In this document: positions 43,887-49,481 of the stretch, in pieces
Layout: each line of letters begins with the position of its first letter
Numbering within the stretch: position 1 is the stretch's first letter
Source of the DNA: a virus
Length of the DNA: 64,000 bases
IMG/VR virus record: IMGVR_UViG_3300032304_001768
Coordinates: 18,327 to 82,326 of that record
Strand: one strand, 5' to 3'
Translations under genes and position numbers: made by a program
The notes under the pieces: generated by a model
Database searches by the model: none
Seen by the model: only the letters and a program-made list of their open reading frames with translations
What the model was told of the DNA's origin: nothing

Positions 43887-44429
43887 ATGAAATACACAAT
43901 TTATAAGATTACTAATAATCTCAATGGTAAGTTTTACATCGGTAAACACCAAACAACAAATCCAAATGATACGTATTTTGGATCAGGAAAAGCGATTATC
44001 AATGCTATTAAATTTTACGGTAAGTCAAACTTCACGAAAGAGGTGTTGTTCATTTTCGATTCTGAGTTTGAGATGAACGCTAAAGAAAAAGAACTCATTA
44101 CTGAGGAATTTGTGGCAATGCCAGATACTTACAATCTTGGAATTGGTGGTGAAGGTGGTGCGCATTTTAAAGGTAGACGACATTCTTTAAAAACTAAAGA
44201 GAAAATTTCTGTATCGAATACAGGAAAGTCTCTTTCAGAAGAAAGTAGGCAAAAATCTATTGGGAGAAAACATTCAATAATCACAAAACAAAAAATTTCA
44301 CTTGCTGCAAAATCAAGGAAAGTTTCTGACGAAACAAAACAGAAGATTTCCAAAGCTTTGAAAGGTAGAAAAGTCTCAACAGAGACTAAAGAAAAAATTT
44401 CCAATACGATGAAAGCTCGTAATAAATAA
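43887..44429 (+). CDS. GIY-YIG homing endonuclease with NUMOD3 repeats
   Basis: About 180 residues. Nuclease core YTIYKITNNLNGKFYIGKHQ with DTYFGSG and a helix KEKELITEEFV (catalytic Glu). The C-terminus holds four NUMOD3-type repeats (HSLKTKEKISVSNTG, HSIITKQKISLAAK, VSDETKQKISKALKG, VSTETKEKISNTMK), which bind DNA in a modular way. Start at 43887 chosen over an earlier frame start. It lies inside the tRNA cluster. Confidence 0.85.
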   Translation: MKYTIYKITNNLNGKFYIGKHQTTNPNDTYFGSGKAIINAIKFYGKSNFTKEVLFIFDSEFEMNAKEKELITEEFVAMPDTYNLGIGGEGGAHFKGRRHSLKTKEKISVSNTGKSLSEESRQKSIGRKHSIITKQKISLAAKSRKVSDETKQKISKALKGRKVSTETKEKISNTMKARNK

Positions 44430-44435
44430 TTCAAA

Positions 44436-44529
44436 AGCAGGGTAGAGAAGATCGGTCGATCTCGCTTGGCTCATAACCAAGAGGCTACTCAAACGCGCAT
44501 AAGTGGTTCGAATCCCGCCCCTGCAACCA
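44436..44529 (+). tRNA. tRNA-Met (CAU), initiator-like, degenerate T-arm
   Basis: Anticodon arm CTTGG CTCATAA CCAAG. The 3' end GCAACCA and the A1-A72 mismatch recall initiator tRNAs. The variable region is long and the T-stem pairs badly (AGTGG / CCCGC), so function is doubtful. Confidence 0.55.
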
Positions 44530-44534
44530 TTCAA

Positions 44535-44658
44535 GTGCTGTAGAATAGAGATACTTCTAAAAGGAAAATCGGTATCGAAAGATGTGTGGGTTCGAATCCC
44601 ACTCAGGCTCAATAAGTGGTCTGATGGCGGAATGGTAGACGCGCTGATAATAAAAAGC
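44535..44658 (+). tRNA. Possible circularly permuted class II tRNA (3' half before 5' half)
   Basis: A 3' half (about 44569-44609: ATCGG, variable hairpin ATC-GAAA-GAT, T-arm GTGGG TTCGAAT CCCAC, acceptor TCAGGCT) is followed after 8 nt by a 5' half (44618 onward: acceptor GGTCTGA, D-arm GCG-loop-CGC, CTGAT). The halves pair with each other over 7 acceptor and 5 anticodon-stem positions. No T33 is identifiable, so activity is uncertain; tandem duplication with deletions is an alternative. Confidence 0.4.
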
Positions 44659-44684
44659 CTCTGTTCGTTTGTTGCCTTGTTAAT

Positions 44685-44759
44685 GGGAGAGTAGCCAAGA
44701 GGTAAGGCAAGAATTTCATAAGTTCTGTATCGCAGGTTCGAATCCTGCCTCTCCTACCA
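44685..44759 (+). tRNA. tRNA-Met or -Ile2 (CAU)
   Basis: Acceptor GGGAGAG / CTCTCCT (G1-U72), anticodon arm AGAAT TTCATAA GTTCT, T-arm GCAGG TTCGAAT CCTGC, encoded CCA. Confidence 0.88.
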
Positions 44760-44763
44760 TTAA

Positions 44764-44835
44764 TGCTTGTTGGATCTTCTTCATGTCGCGATAAGAAGGT
44801 GCCTACCATCGGTGTGAACCCGAAAGCAAGCAACC
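44764..44835 (+). tRNA. tRNA-like element, anticodon not clear
   Basis: Acceptor-type ends TGCTTGT / GCAAGCA plus ACCA, an 11-nt loop between CTTCTT and AAGAAG, and an atypical T-arm TCGG TGTGAAC CCGA. Shares the string AACCCGAAAGC with the cluster leader at 43689-43699. Either a decayed tRNA or another structured RNA. Confidence 0.35.
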
Positions 44836-44856
44836 ATTTCTTGATAACGTTTCTAT

Positions 44857-44941
44857 GGGTAGATGGGTGAACGGTTAAACCAGCTGATTGTAAATCAGCC
44901 CCTTTATTGGATTGTAGGTTCGAATCCTACTCTGCCCACCA
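44857..44941 (+). tRNA. tRNA-Tyr (GUA)
   Basis: Acceptor GGGTAGA / TCTGCCC, anticodon arm GCTGA TTGTAAA TCAGC, long variable arm, T-loop TTCGAAT, encoded CCA. Confidence 0.92.
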
Positions 44942-44944
44942 AAT

Positions 44945-45035
44945 AGTTGCATGGAACTAAACAATAAGGCCAATGGTAGATCTGGACTCTAATATAGATC
45001 CGTGTTCTTTGTAGGTTCGAGTCCTACTGTGACTA
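44945..45035 (+). tRNA. tRNA-like element, anticodon uncertain, no CCA
   Basis: Acceptor AGTTGCA / TGTGACT and a good T-arm GTAGG TTCGAGT CCTAC, but the D and anticodon regions (44952-45005) do not fold normally: GATCT...AGATC encloses 12 nt. Followed by A-TGA rather than CCA. Probably decaying. Confidence 0.4.
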
Positions 45036-45063
45036 TGATATTGTCGCGTTGATCGGTGACTGA

Positions 45064-45111
45064 TTTGGAATAAGCAGGAGTAAGTCCAAAGAGAATGATG
45101 ATAAATCCTGC
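45064..45111 (+). ncRNA. Pseudoknot-like structured element
   Basis: Intercalated complementary pairs: TTTGGA (45064) with TCCAAA (45085), and GCAGGA (45074) with TCCTGC (45106). Order A-B-A'-B' fits an H-type pseudoknot. Function unknown. Confidence 0.35.
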
Positions 45112-45121
45112 ACAATTTATT

Positions 45122-45213
45122 GGAAGTATGGCAGAGCGGTCTATTGCACTATCTTGGAAAGATAGAGGTCGCCAAATGGTGGCCCATAGGTTCAAATCCT
45201 ATTACTTCCGCCA
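45122..45213 (+). tRNA. tRNA-Ser (GGA)
   Basis: Acceptor GGAAGTA / TACTTCC, anticodon arm CTATC TTGGAAA GATAG, long variable arm, discriminator G, encoded CCA. Confidence 0.92.
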
Positions 45214-45221
45214 GTTTTAAT

Positions 45222-45299
45222 GGGGCTGTATCGGAACTGCCTTCTAAGCAGTGGCACCGTAAAGGATCGATGCAGGTTCGAATCCTGCCAGCCCTGCCA
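45222..45299 (+). tRNA. tRNA-Arg (UCU) without D-arm
   Basis: Acceptor GGGGCTG / CAGCCCT (G1-U72), then only 7 nt (TATCGGA) before the anticodon arm ACTGC CTTCTAA GCAGT, a 19-nt variable region and a normal T-arm GCAGG TTCGAAT CCTGC with CCA. Same plan as tRNA-Arg(ACG) at 51612. Confidence 0.7.
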
Positions 45300-45463
45300 T
45301 TTTTCTCGTTTGGGCGCGTAACGACAAGATACGTTGGAGATGGCTCATGCCAGAGTCTCTGCAAGAGAGAATAATCAATAGAATAGGCGCGGGCATTAAG
45401 CGCAATAAAAATAATTATTAATCAAAGCAGCGTAGCAAAGCTTGTTAACGAGAATCATTTTAT
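45300..45463. other. Non-coding stretch with several hairpins
   Basis: No gene or complete tRNA. Short stems AACG/CGTT, TGGC/GCCA, CTCT/AGAG and GCGC/GCGC lie between 45310 and 45410. Possibly decayed tRNA or structured RNA. Confidence 0.3.
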
Positions 45464-45555
45464 GGGTGTGTGGTCGAGTCTGGTTTATGGCGTCGCACTT
45501 GAAATGCGAAGGTGGTGAAAGCTGCCCGTGGGTTCAAATCCTACCGCACCCGCCA
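45464..45555 (+). tRNA. tRNA-Ser (UGA)
   Basis: Acceptor GGGTGTG / CGCACCC, anticodon arm TCGCA CTTGAAA TGCGA, long variable arm, discriminator G, encoded CCA. Confidence 0.92.
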
Positions 45556-45563
45556 AATTTAAT

Positions 45564-45640
45564 CCCTGTCTGGTGTAAGTGGTCTGCACGATTCGCTGAA
45601 GACGAGTAGGATACCTGATCGAAACGGGTGACAGGGGCCA
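45564..45640 (+). tRNA. tRNA-Phe (GAA)
   Basis: Acceptor CCCTGTC / GACAGGG, anticodon arm ATTCG CTGAAGA CGAGT, T-arm ACCTG ATCGAAA CGGGT, discriminator G, CCA. Confidence 0.85.
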
Positions 45641-45647
45641 TTTTAAT

Positions 45648-45735
45648 TGGGGTGAAGTCTAATGGTTTGACACCAGCCTTTGAAGCTGGCAGTAGCGAAA
45701 GCTCAATGTGGGTTCGAATCCCACTACCCCTGCCA
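45648..45735 (+). tRNA. tRNA-Gln (UUG)
   Basis: Anticodon arm CCAGC CTTTGAA GCTGG, extra variable hairpin AGC-GAAA-GCT, T-arm GTGGG TTCGAAT CCCAC, CCA. Acceptor TGGGGTG / TACCCCT has a U1-U72 mismatch where E. coli tRNA-Gln has U1-A72. Confidence 0.85.
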
Positions 45736-45740
45736 ATTTT

Positions 45741-45814
45741 GGATCTGAAACATTAAGGTGATGTAACGGTCTTTTAAACCGTAGAATTGGGATCATTCCC
45801 CAACAGGTCCACCA
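45741..45814 (+). tRNA. tRNA-Lys (UUU)
   Basis: Acceptor GGATCTG / CAGGTCC, anticodon arm ACGGT CTTTTAA ACCGT, T-arm TTGGG ATCATTC CCCAA, encoded CCA. Confidence 0.9.
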
Positions 45815-45822
45815 ATTTCAAC

Positions 45823-45850
45823 TTGACAAATCAAAACCCTCTGATACAAT
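45823..45850 (+). promoter_or_regulatory. Sigma70-type promoter, extended -10
   Basis: TTGACA, 16-nt spacer, TACAAT preceded by TGA, inside the tRNA cluster, upstream of the gene at 45877. Confidence 0.7.
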
Positions 45851-45876
45851 CAACACATATCAAAAAGTCATAAAAA

Positions 45877-46071
45877 ATGATAACCCAATTAAATCCAACA
45901 ATCCCATTGAAAACACCGAAAGGTAAAGGATTCGCTCATTTAGTCATAGACTATTCCCAAGAGCATGATTTAATGTGGGTGGTATTTCTTGATGAAACTG
46001 GAGAATGTTGGACCTTTAAAAATAGTGAAGTGAGAATGGTAGAGAATGTATCTTTAGATAGAATGAAATAA
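45877..46071 (+). CDS. Small conserved phage protein
   Basis: A 64-residue protein (IPLKTPKGKGFAHLVIDYSQ, then WVVFLDETGECWTFKNSEVR). This pattern recurs in many phages next to tRNA or metabolic genes; its function is not known to me. Single-domain, beta-rich. It has its own early-type promoter and so can be made independently of the surrounding tRNA transcript. Confidence 0.7.
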   Translation: MITQLNPTIPLKTPKGKGFAHLVIDYSQEHDLMWVVFLDETGECWTFKNSEVRMVENVSLDRMK

Positions 46072-46074
46072 CTT

Positions 46075-46164
46075 ATGAAAGTTAGGATTTTGCAAAAATC
46101 CAATAGATTCTTCTATGTAGAAGAATTTAGAGATCTTTCAAATTCCCAAGTAGCACAGCGGTAG
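46075..46164 (+). CDS. 29-codon open frame running into tRNA-Asn
   Basis: Encodes MKVRILQKSNRFFYVEEFRD and nine more residues, the last seven codons within tRNA-Asn. The start resembles small phage proteins of the MKVxIL..xFYVE type. Perhaps truncated by a tRNA rearrangement. Confidence 0.4.
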   Translation: MKVRILQKSNRFFYVEEFRDLSNSQVAQR

Positions 46165-46219
46165 TTGCGACTGGCTGTTAACCAGTATGTCGGTGGTTCG
46201 ATCCCACCCTTGGGAGCCA
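46143..46219 (+). tRNA. tRNA-Asn (GUU)
   Basis: Acceptor TCCCAAG / CTTGGGA, anticodon arm ACTGG CTGTTAA CCAGT, T-loop TTCGATC, discriminator G, CCA. Confidence 0.92.
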
Positions 46220-46227
46220 AATATAAA

Positions 46228-46301
46228 GGCCCGGTAGTTTAATGGCAAAACAGTAGATTTGTAACCTTCAGACGAGAGTTCGATTCTCTCTCGGGCCTCC
46301 A
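46228..46301 (+). tRNA. tRNA-Thr (UGU)
   Basis: Acceptor GGCCCGG / TCGGGCC, loop TTTGTAA, T-arm GAGAG TTCGATT CTCTC, CCA. The anticodon stem GTAGA / CCTTC has two mismatches. Confidence 0.78.
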
Positions 46302-46311
46302 TTATTTATAT

Positions 46312-46390
46312 CCTCCTATAGCTCAGTTTTGGTTAGAGCACTCGTTTGATAAATGAGAGGTCGTTGGTTCAAGTCCAACTGGGAGGACCA
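46312..46390 (+). tRNA. tRNA-Ile (GAU)
   Basis: Acceptor CCTCCTA / TGGGAGG, anticodon arm CTCGT TTGATAA ATGAG, T-arm GTTGG TTCAAGT CCAAC, encoded CCA. Confidence 0.92.
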
Positions 46391-46393
46391 CTT

Positions 46394-46720
46394 ATGACAT
46401 TAAATGAATATCAAGAAGCTGCGATTGAAACTGCCATATATGGCGAAGGCCAATTAATAATTTATCCAACTTTGGGTTTGACTGGTGAAGCTGGTGAAGT
46501 TGCGGATAAAGTTAAAAAGGTTTTGAGAGATTATGATGGTGTTTTTACCGATGCCATTAAGCTAGAAATTGCTAAAGAAGTCAGTGACGTATTGTGGTAT
46601 TTGGCGGCTCTGAGTAGAGATTTGGGTTATTCTTTGGAAGATATTGGTCAAATCAATCTCAATAAATTAGCAGATCGACAACAACGTGGAGTTATTTCTG
46701 GTTCTGGTGATAATAGGTAA
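46394..46720 (+). CDS. MazG-like nucleotide pyrophosphohydrolase
   Basis: A 108-residue protein starting 4 nt after the CCA of tRNA-Ile. TLGLTGEAGEVADKVKKVLR and IAKEVSDVLWYLAALSRDLG carry the MazG E-x-x-E and E-x-x-D metal-binding helices. MazG-type enzymes hydrolyse NTPs or (p)ppGpp-like alarmones. It has no promoter of its own and would be translated from the tRNA transcript. Neighbouring tRNA genes must be processed around it. Confidence 0.8.
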   Translation: MTLNEYQEAAIETAIYGEGQLIIYPTLGLTGEAGEVADKVKKVLRDYDGVFTDAIKLEIAKEVSDVLWYLAALSRDLGYSLEDIGQINLNKLADRQQRGVISGSGDNR

Positions 46721-46750
46721 AATAATTGGAGATTTTATTTGGTATCCAAC

Positions 46751-46756
46751 TAAATA
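46751..46756 (+). promoter_or_regulatory. Late promoter -10 box TAAATA
   Basis: Ends 5 nt before the HNH gene ATG at 46762. Confidence 0.65.
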
Positions 46757-46761
46757 ATAGT

Positions 46762-47424
46762 ATGGATACCTTAGAAAAAATATCAAAAGAAGATGCGAAG
46801 ATATTAAAGCAAAAATGGTATTTTACTGGATTGGAATGTTCAAATGGCCACTTAGATAAAAGATATACAAACACAGGCATATGTTATGGGTGTAAGCGTT
46901 CACAGAATAACAGATCTAATGCAAAAAATCCAGAAACTTTAAAAGTTATAAGCTCAAGAACTTATCAAAAAAATAAAGAATCTAAATTGGAACAATCTAA
47001 AAGATGGGCACAACGGAACAGAGAAAAATCTAATGCTATTAAATCTAAATGGAAACAAGTTCATAGAGAGCAACATTTGGAACAAGCAAAGAAATATTCC
47101 AAAAATCAAAGAAAAGATCCGTTCAAACGAATTAGTAAAAATATGAGTAAAGCTATATGGCAATCTTTAAAAGGAAAAAAAGGAGGTTCCCATTGGCTAT
47201 CATTTGTGGATTTTACAATTGAAGAATTAACAATTCATTTAGAAAGTAAATTCAAAGAAGGTATGACTTGGGAAAACTATGGCAAATATTGGCATGTTGA
47301 CCATATCAGACCGCTTAGTTGGTTTAATTTAGAACTTGAATTTAAAGATGCATGGTGTTTGGGAAATCTTCAACCATTAGAAGCAGTTTTAAATTTGAGA
47401 AAAAATAATAGATACGAAGGTTGA
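46762..47424 (+). CDS. HNH homing endonuclease
   Basis: About 220 residues. A Cys pair SNGH ... CYGCKR near the N-terminus, a long Lys/Arg/Gln-rich helical linker (about 45-130), then the HNH core KYWHVDHIRPLSWFNLE and CLGNLQPLEAVLNLRKNNR at the C-terminus. This type is common among phage homing nucleases. It is read from a late box and lies between tRNA-Ile/mazG and tRNA-Gly. Confidence 0.82.
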   Translation: MDTLEKISKEDAKILKQKWYFTGLECSNGHLDKRYTNTGICYGCKRSQNNRSNAKNPETLKVISSRTYQKNKESKLEQSKRWAQRNREKSNAIKSKWKQVHREQHLEQAKKYSKNQRKDPFKRISKNMSKAIWQSLKGKKGGSHWLSFVDFTIEELTIHLESKFKEGMTWENYGKYWHVDHIRPLSWFNLELEFKDAWCLGNLQPLEAVLNLRKNNRYEG

Positions 47425-47431
47425 TATTTAA

Positions 47432-47506
47432 GCAGGCATCGTATAATGGTTATTACATAACATTGCCAATGTTAATATGCGGATTCGATTTCCGCTGCCT
47501 GCTCCA
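47432..47506 (+). tRNA. tRNA-Gly (GCC)
   Basis: Acceptor GCAGGCA / TGCCTGC, anticodon arm TAACA TTGCCAA TGTTA, discriminator T, CCA. Confidence 0.9.
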
Positions 47507-47517
47507 TTTGATTTAAT

Positions 47518-47593
47518 CAGGGTATAGCGTAATGGCATCGCGCTTGGTTTGGGACCAAGAGATCTGTAGGTTCGAGTCCTACTATCCTGACCA
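47518..47593 (+). tRNA. tRNA-Pro (UGG), copy 1
   Basis: Acceptor CAGGGTA / TATCCTG, anticodon arm CTTGG TTTGGGA CCAAG, T-loop TTCGAGT, CCA. Confidence 0.9.
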
Positions 47594-47598
47594 TTTAT

Positions 47599-47676
47599 CT
47601 ACTGCTGGCATTGATATGGTAAGGCGCTTGATTTGGGATCAAGAGTATGTCGGTTCGAATCCGACGCAGTAGACCA
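47599..47676 (+). tRNA. tRNA-Pro (UGG), copy 2
   Basis: Acceptor CTACTGC / GCAGTAG, anticodon arm CTTGA TTTGGGA TCAAG, CCA. Nearly identical to copy 4 (one base in the T-stem). Confidence 0.9.
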
Positions 47677-47681
47677 TTTAT

Positions 47682-47927
47682 ATGAAAATTGCATTTAGAA
47701 GTTCATTATCAAGACTGGACATGGAATATGATTCAGATAATTTTGACAATTTTGAAGAGAAGTGTTTCTGGCAAGCATTAAAAGTGGAGTATTGGAAGGA
47801 GTTGTTTGAAAATTGCGGTAATGTTCATCCATTTCGATCCGCGTTTGCTCAACGGTTTTCTTTGGAAAAAAGAAAGTTTGAAACATTAATTCAAGCGAAT
47901 AAGTATTTTAATACTAAACTGAAATAA
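47682..47927 (+). CDS. Hypothetical protein in the tRNA cluster
   Basis: An 81-residue, helical, Phe/Lys/Glu-rich protein (FEEKCFWQALKVEYWKELFE). It starts 5 nt after the CCA of tRNA-Pro copy 2 and separates the two tRNA-Pro pairs. Unrecognised; no promoter of its own is evident. Confidence 0.5.
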   Translation: MKIAFRSSLSRLDMEYDSDNFDNFEEKCFWQALKVEYWKELFENCGNVHPFRSAFAQRFSLEKRKFETLIQANKYFNTKLK

Positions 47928-47960
47928 GAATTTATATACCTAGCGTTAACTTAAAACGAT

Positions 47961-47999
47961 ACTGATGAAAGCCGTGCTTCGACATCAGAGAGTGACGGC
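47961..47999 (+). ncRNA. Second pseudoknot-like structured element
   Basis: CTGATG pairs with CATCAG and, interleaved, GCCGT with ACGGC (A-B-A'-B'). A short hairpin CGTT/AACG lies just upstream. Same architecture as the element at 45064, different sequence. Confidence 0.35.
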
Positions 48000-48024
48000 G
48001 GGAGAGAACGCGCCAATTTCATAA

Positions 48025-48099
48025 CAGGGTGTGGCTTGACAGGGAAGCGCTTAGTTTGGGGCTAAGATCATGGAGGTTCGAATCCTCTCATCCTGACCA
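48025..48099 (+). tRNA. tRNA-Pro (UGG), copy 3
   Basis: Acceptor CAGGGTG / CATCCTG, anticodon arm CTTAG TTTGGGG CTAAG, T-arm GGAGG TTCGAAT CCTCT, CCA. Diverged relative of copy 1. Confidence 0.88.
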
Positions 48100-48104
48100 T
48101 TTAT

Positions 48105-48182
48105 CTACTGCTGGCATTGATATGGTAAGGCGCTTGATTTGGGATCAAGAGTATGTTGGTTCGAATCCGACGCAGTAGACCA
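48105..48182 (+). tRNA. tRNA-Pro (UGG), copy 4
   Basis: Differs from copy 2 by one base (T-stem GTTGG instead of GTCGG), showing a recent duplication of a two-tRNA unit. Confidence 0.9.
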
Positions 48183-48187
48183 CTAAC

Positions 48188-48263
48188 AGAGGCGTAGCTC
48201 AATCGGGAGAGCGGAAGATTGTCAATCTTCAGGCAGCGGGATCGAAACCCGTCGTCTCTGCCA
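48188..48263 (+). tRNA. tRNA-Asp (GUC)
   Basis: Acceptor AGAGGCG / CGTCTCT, anticodon arm GAAGA TTGTCAA TCTTC, discriminator G, CCA. Confidence 0.92.
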
Positions 48264-48269
48264 TTTTAT

Positions 48270-48349
48270 GGGGCATGGGACTGCATGGCGTGGTCGTCTC
48301 ACTTGCAATGAGAAAATGCAGATCGGTTCGATTCCGATATGCTCCACCA
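48270..48349 (+). tRNA. tRNA-Ala (UGC)
   Basis: Acceptor GGGGCAT / ATGCTCC, anticodon arm TCTCA CTTGCAA TGAGA, T-loop TTCGATT, CCA. Confidence 0.88.
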
Positions 48350-48358
48350 TTTAATAAC

Positions 48359-48418
48359 ACAGTATTCGTCTAATGGCTTAAGACTACTCCCTCCAAAAGA
48401 GAAAACGTGGGTTCGAAT
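48359..48418 (+). pseudogene. tRNA-Trp-like 5' fragment, cut in the T-loop
   Basis: ACAGTAT start, D-arm-like region, loop CTCCAAA (CCA anticodon) on a weak stem, then GTGGG TTCGAAT and an abrupt end. The 3' T-stem and acceptor are absent; an HNH gene follows. Confidence 0.5.
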
Positions 48419-48428
48419 ATCATTTATG

Positions 48429-48434
48429 TAAATA
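48429..48434 (+). promoter_or_regulatory. Late promoter -10 box TAAATA
   Basis: Ends 5 nt before the HNH gene ATG at 48440. Confidence 0.65.
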
Positions 48435-48439
48435 CTTTC

Positions 48440-49138
48440 ATGGACTACAAAACTATATATGACAATTTAATTAAACATAGACAGGAACATCCAGCTGAAG
48501 GATATACCGAACAGCATCATATAGTCATGCGCAGTATGGGCGGAAGTAATGAATCATCAAATCTTGTTTCTTTAACTGGTCGCGAACATTGGATTGCTCA
48601 TTTACTCTTATACAAGATTCATCGAAATAAGTTATCAGCCTATGCTTGCCATATGATGGCAATGAAATGTGAAAAACGTGGCATACCACATGTTCGTAAT
48701 TCTCGAATGTATGAAAAAATAAGAATATTATGTTCTAAACATATTGGTATAAATAATACACATACTCAAACAGGGGTGAAAAATTCTCAATACGGAACGC
48801 GGTGGATATGCAATATTCTTTTGCAGCAAAATCAAAAAATTTCTAAAGATGTGGAATTACCTGATGGATGGATCGTCGGTCGAAATAAATGGATAGATCA
48901 TAGCGTAACGCTTAGTTGTGTGACATGTAAATCAACATTCAAAACGTTGAATGTGAGATCTAAATATTGTTCGCGAACGTGTTATCCACCTCGCAAGCCC
49001 ATGAAAGTCTCTTACGAGACCAGACAAAAAATGTCTATCATTAAGAAAGAATTATATAAAGATCCAACACGTAATCCAAATTACGGAAAATTTAAAAATA
49101 AAAAAACACAGTTGCAGCAAGTGGCGGTTGCAGAATGA
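48440..49138 (+). CDS. HNH homing endonuclease whose end overlaps tRNA-Trp
   Basis: About 232 residues: YTEQHHIVMRSMGGSNESSN and LTGREHWIAHLLLYKIHRNK form the HNH core (H-H, N, H), followed by a zinc-ribbon-like CVTCKSTFKTLN ... YCSRTCY and a NUMOD-like C-terminal helix ETRQKMSIIKKEL. The last ten codons (TQLQQVAVAE) lie inside the 5' half of the tRNA-Trp gene at 49108, so gene and tRNA share sequence. Confidence 0.82.
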   Translation: MDYKTIYDNLIKHRQEHPAEGYTEQHHIVMRSMGGSNESSNLVSLTGREHWIAHLLLYKIHRNKLSAYACHMMAMKCEKRGIPHVRNSRMYEKIRILCSKHIGINNTHTQTGVKNSQYGTRWICNILLQQNQKISKDVELPDGWIVGRNKWIDHSVTLSCVTCKSTFKTLNVRSKYCSRTCYPPRKPMKVSYETRQKMSIIKKELYKDPTRNPNYGKFKNKKTQLQQVAVAE

Positions 49139-49185
49139 CTCCAAATCATTTGTTTTAGCGAGTTCGATCCTCGCCAACTGTGCCA
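49108..49185 (+). tRNA. tRNA-Trp (CCA)
   Basis: Acceptor ACAGTTG / CAACTGT, anticodon arm AATGA CTCCAAA TCATT, T-arm GCGAG TTCGATC CTCGC, discriminator G, CCA. Overlaps the 3' end of the HNH gene by 31 nt. Confidence 0.92.
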
Positions 49186-49198
49186 CTTTTTTAATAAT

Positions 49199-49272
49199 GG
49201 CGTGTTGTCAGATCGGTTATGTAGGGCACTGCAAATGCTCGTAGGTAGGTTCGACTCCTACACATGCCTCCA
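49199..49272 (+). tRNA. tRNA-Cys (GCA)
   Basis: Acceptor GGCGTGT / ACATGCC, anticodon arm GGGCA CTGCAAA TGCTC, T-arm GTAGG TTCGACT CCTAC, CCA. Confidence 0.9.
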
Positions 49273-49282
49273 TTTTAAAAAC

Positions 49283-49357
49283 GGGGAATTAGCTGAGTGG
49301 TAAAGCGGCTCTTTTACACGGAGTAGATCGGGGGTTCGATTCCCTCATTCCCTACCA
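49283..49357 (+). tRNA. tRNA-Val (UAC)
   Basis: Acceptor GGGGAAT / ATTCCCT (G1-U72), anticodon loop TTTACAC on stem GCTCT / GGAGT, T-loop TTCGATT, CCA. Confidence 0.85.
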
Positions 49358-49447
49358 TTTAAGTTTATATCGGCATGTGGAGAAATTGGCAGTCTCGGCA
49401 GACTTTAAAGTTTAAATTTATCCTCATGTAGCAATCTAGTTGAGGGG

Positions 49448-49476
49448 TTGACAAACAATTCCTATGCTACTAAATA
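49448..49476 (+). promoter_or_regulatory. Hybrid early/late promoter inside the split tRNA
   Basis: TTGACA, 17-nt spacer, TAAATA, 5 nt to the HNH gene ATG at 49482. The spacer region can also pair as GTAGCA / TGCTAC. Confidence 0.6.
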
Positions 49477-49481
49477 ATAAC

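Noticed and set aside
44985-45005. Reading the loop CTCTAAT in the tRNA-like element as a CUA (amber suppressor) anticodon
   Set aside because: The flanking bases do not form an anticodon stem.
47961-47990. CTGATGA string suggesting a hammerhead ribozyme
   Set aside because: The following stem II and GAAA core of a hammerhead are not in place.
49401-49410. UUA (ochre-decoding) anticodon in the split tRNA-Leu from CTTTAAA
   Set aside because: Requires an arbitrary junction; the alternative after CTT gives a normal Leu UAG anticodon.
49410-49471. Similarity of GACAAACAATTCC...GCTAC to a group I intron Q/R region inside the split tRNA-Leu
   Set aside because: The same bases form a TTGACA-N17-TAAATA promoter and no P7-P9 elements are found before the 3' tRNA half.
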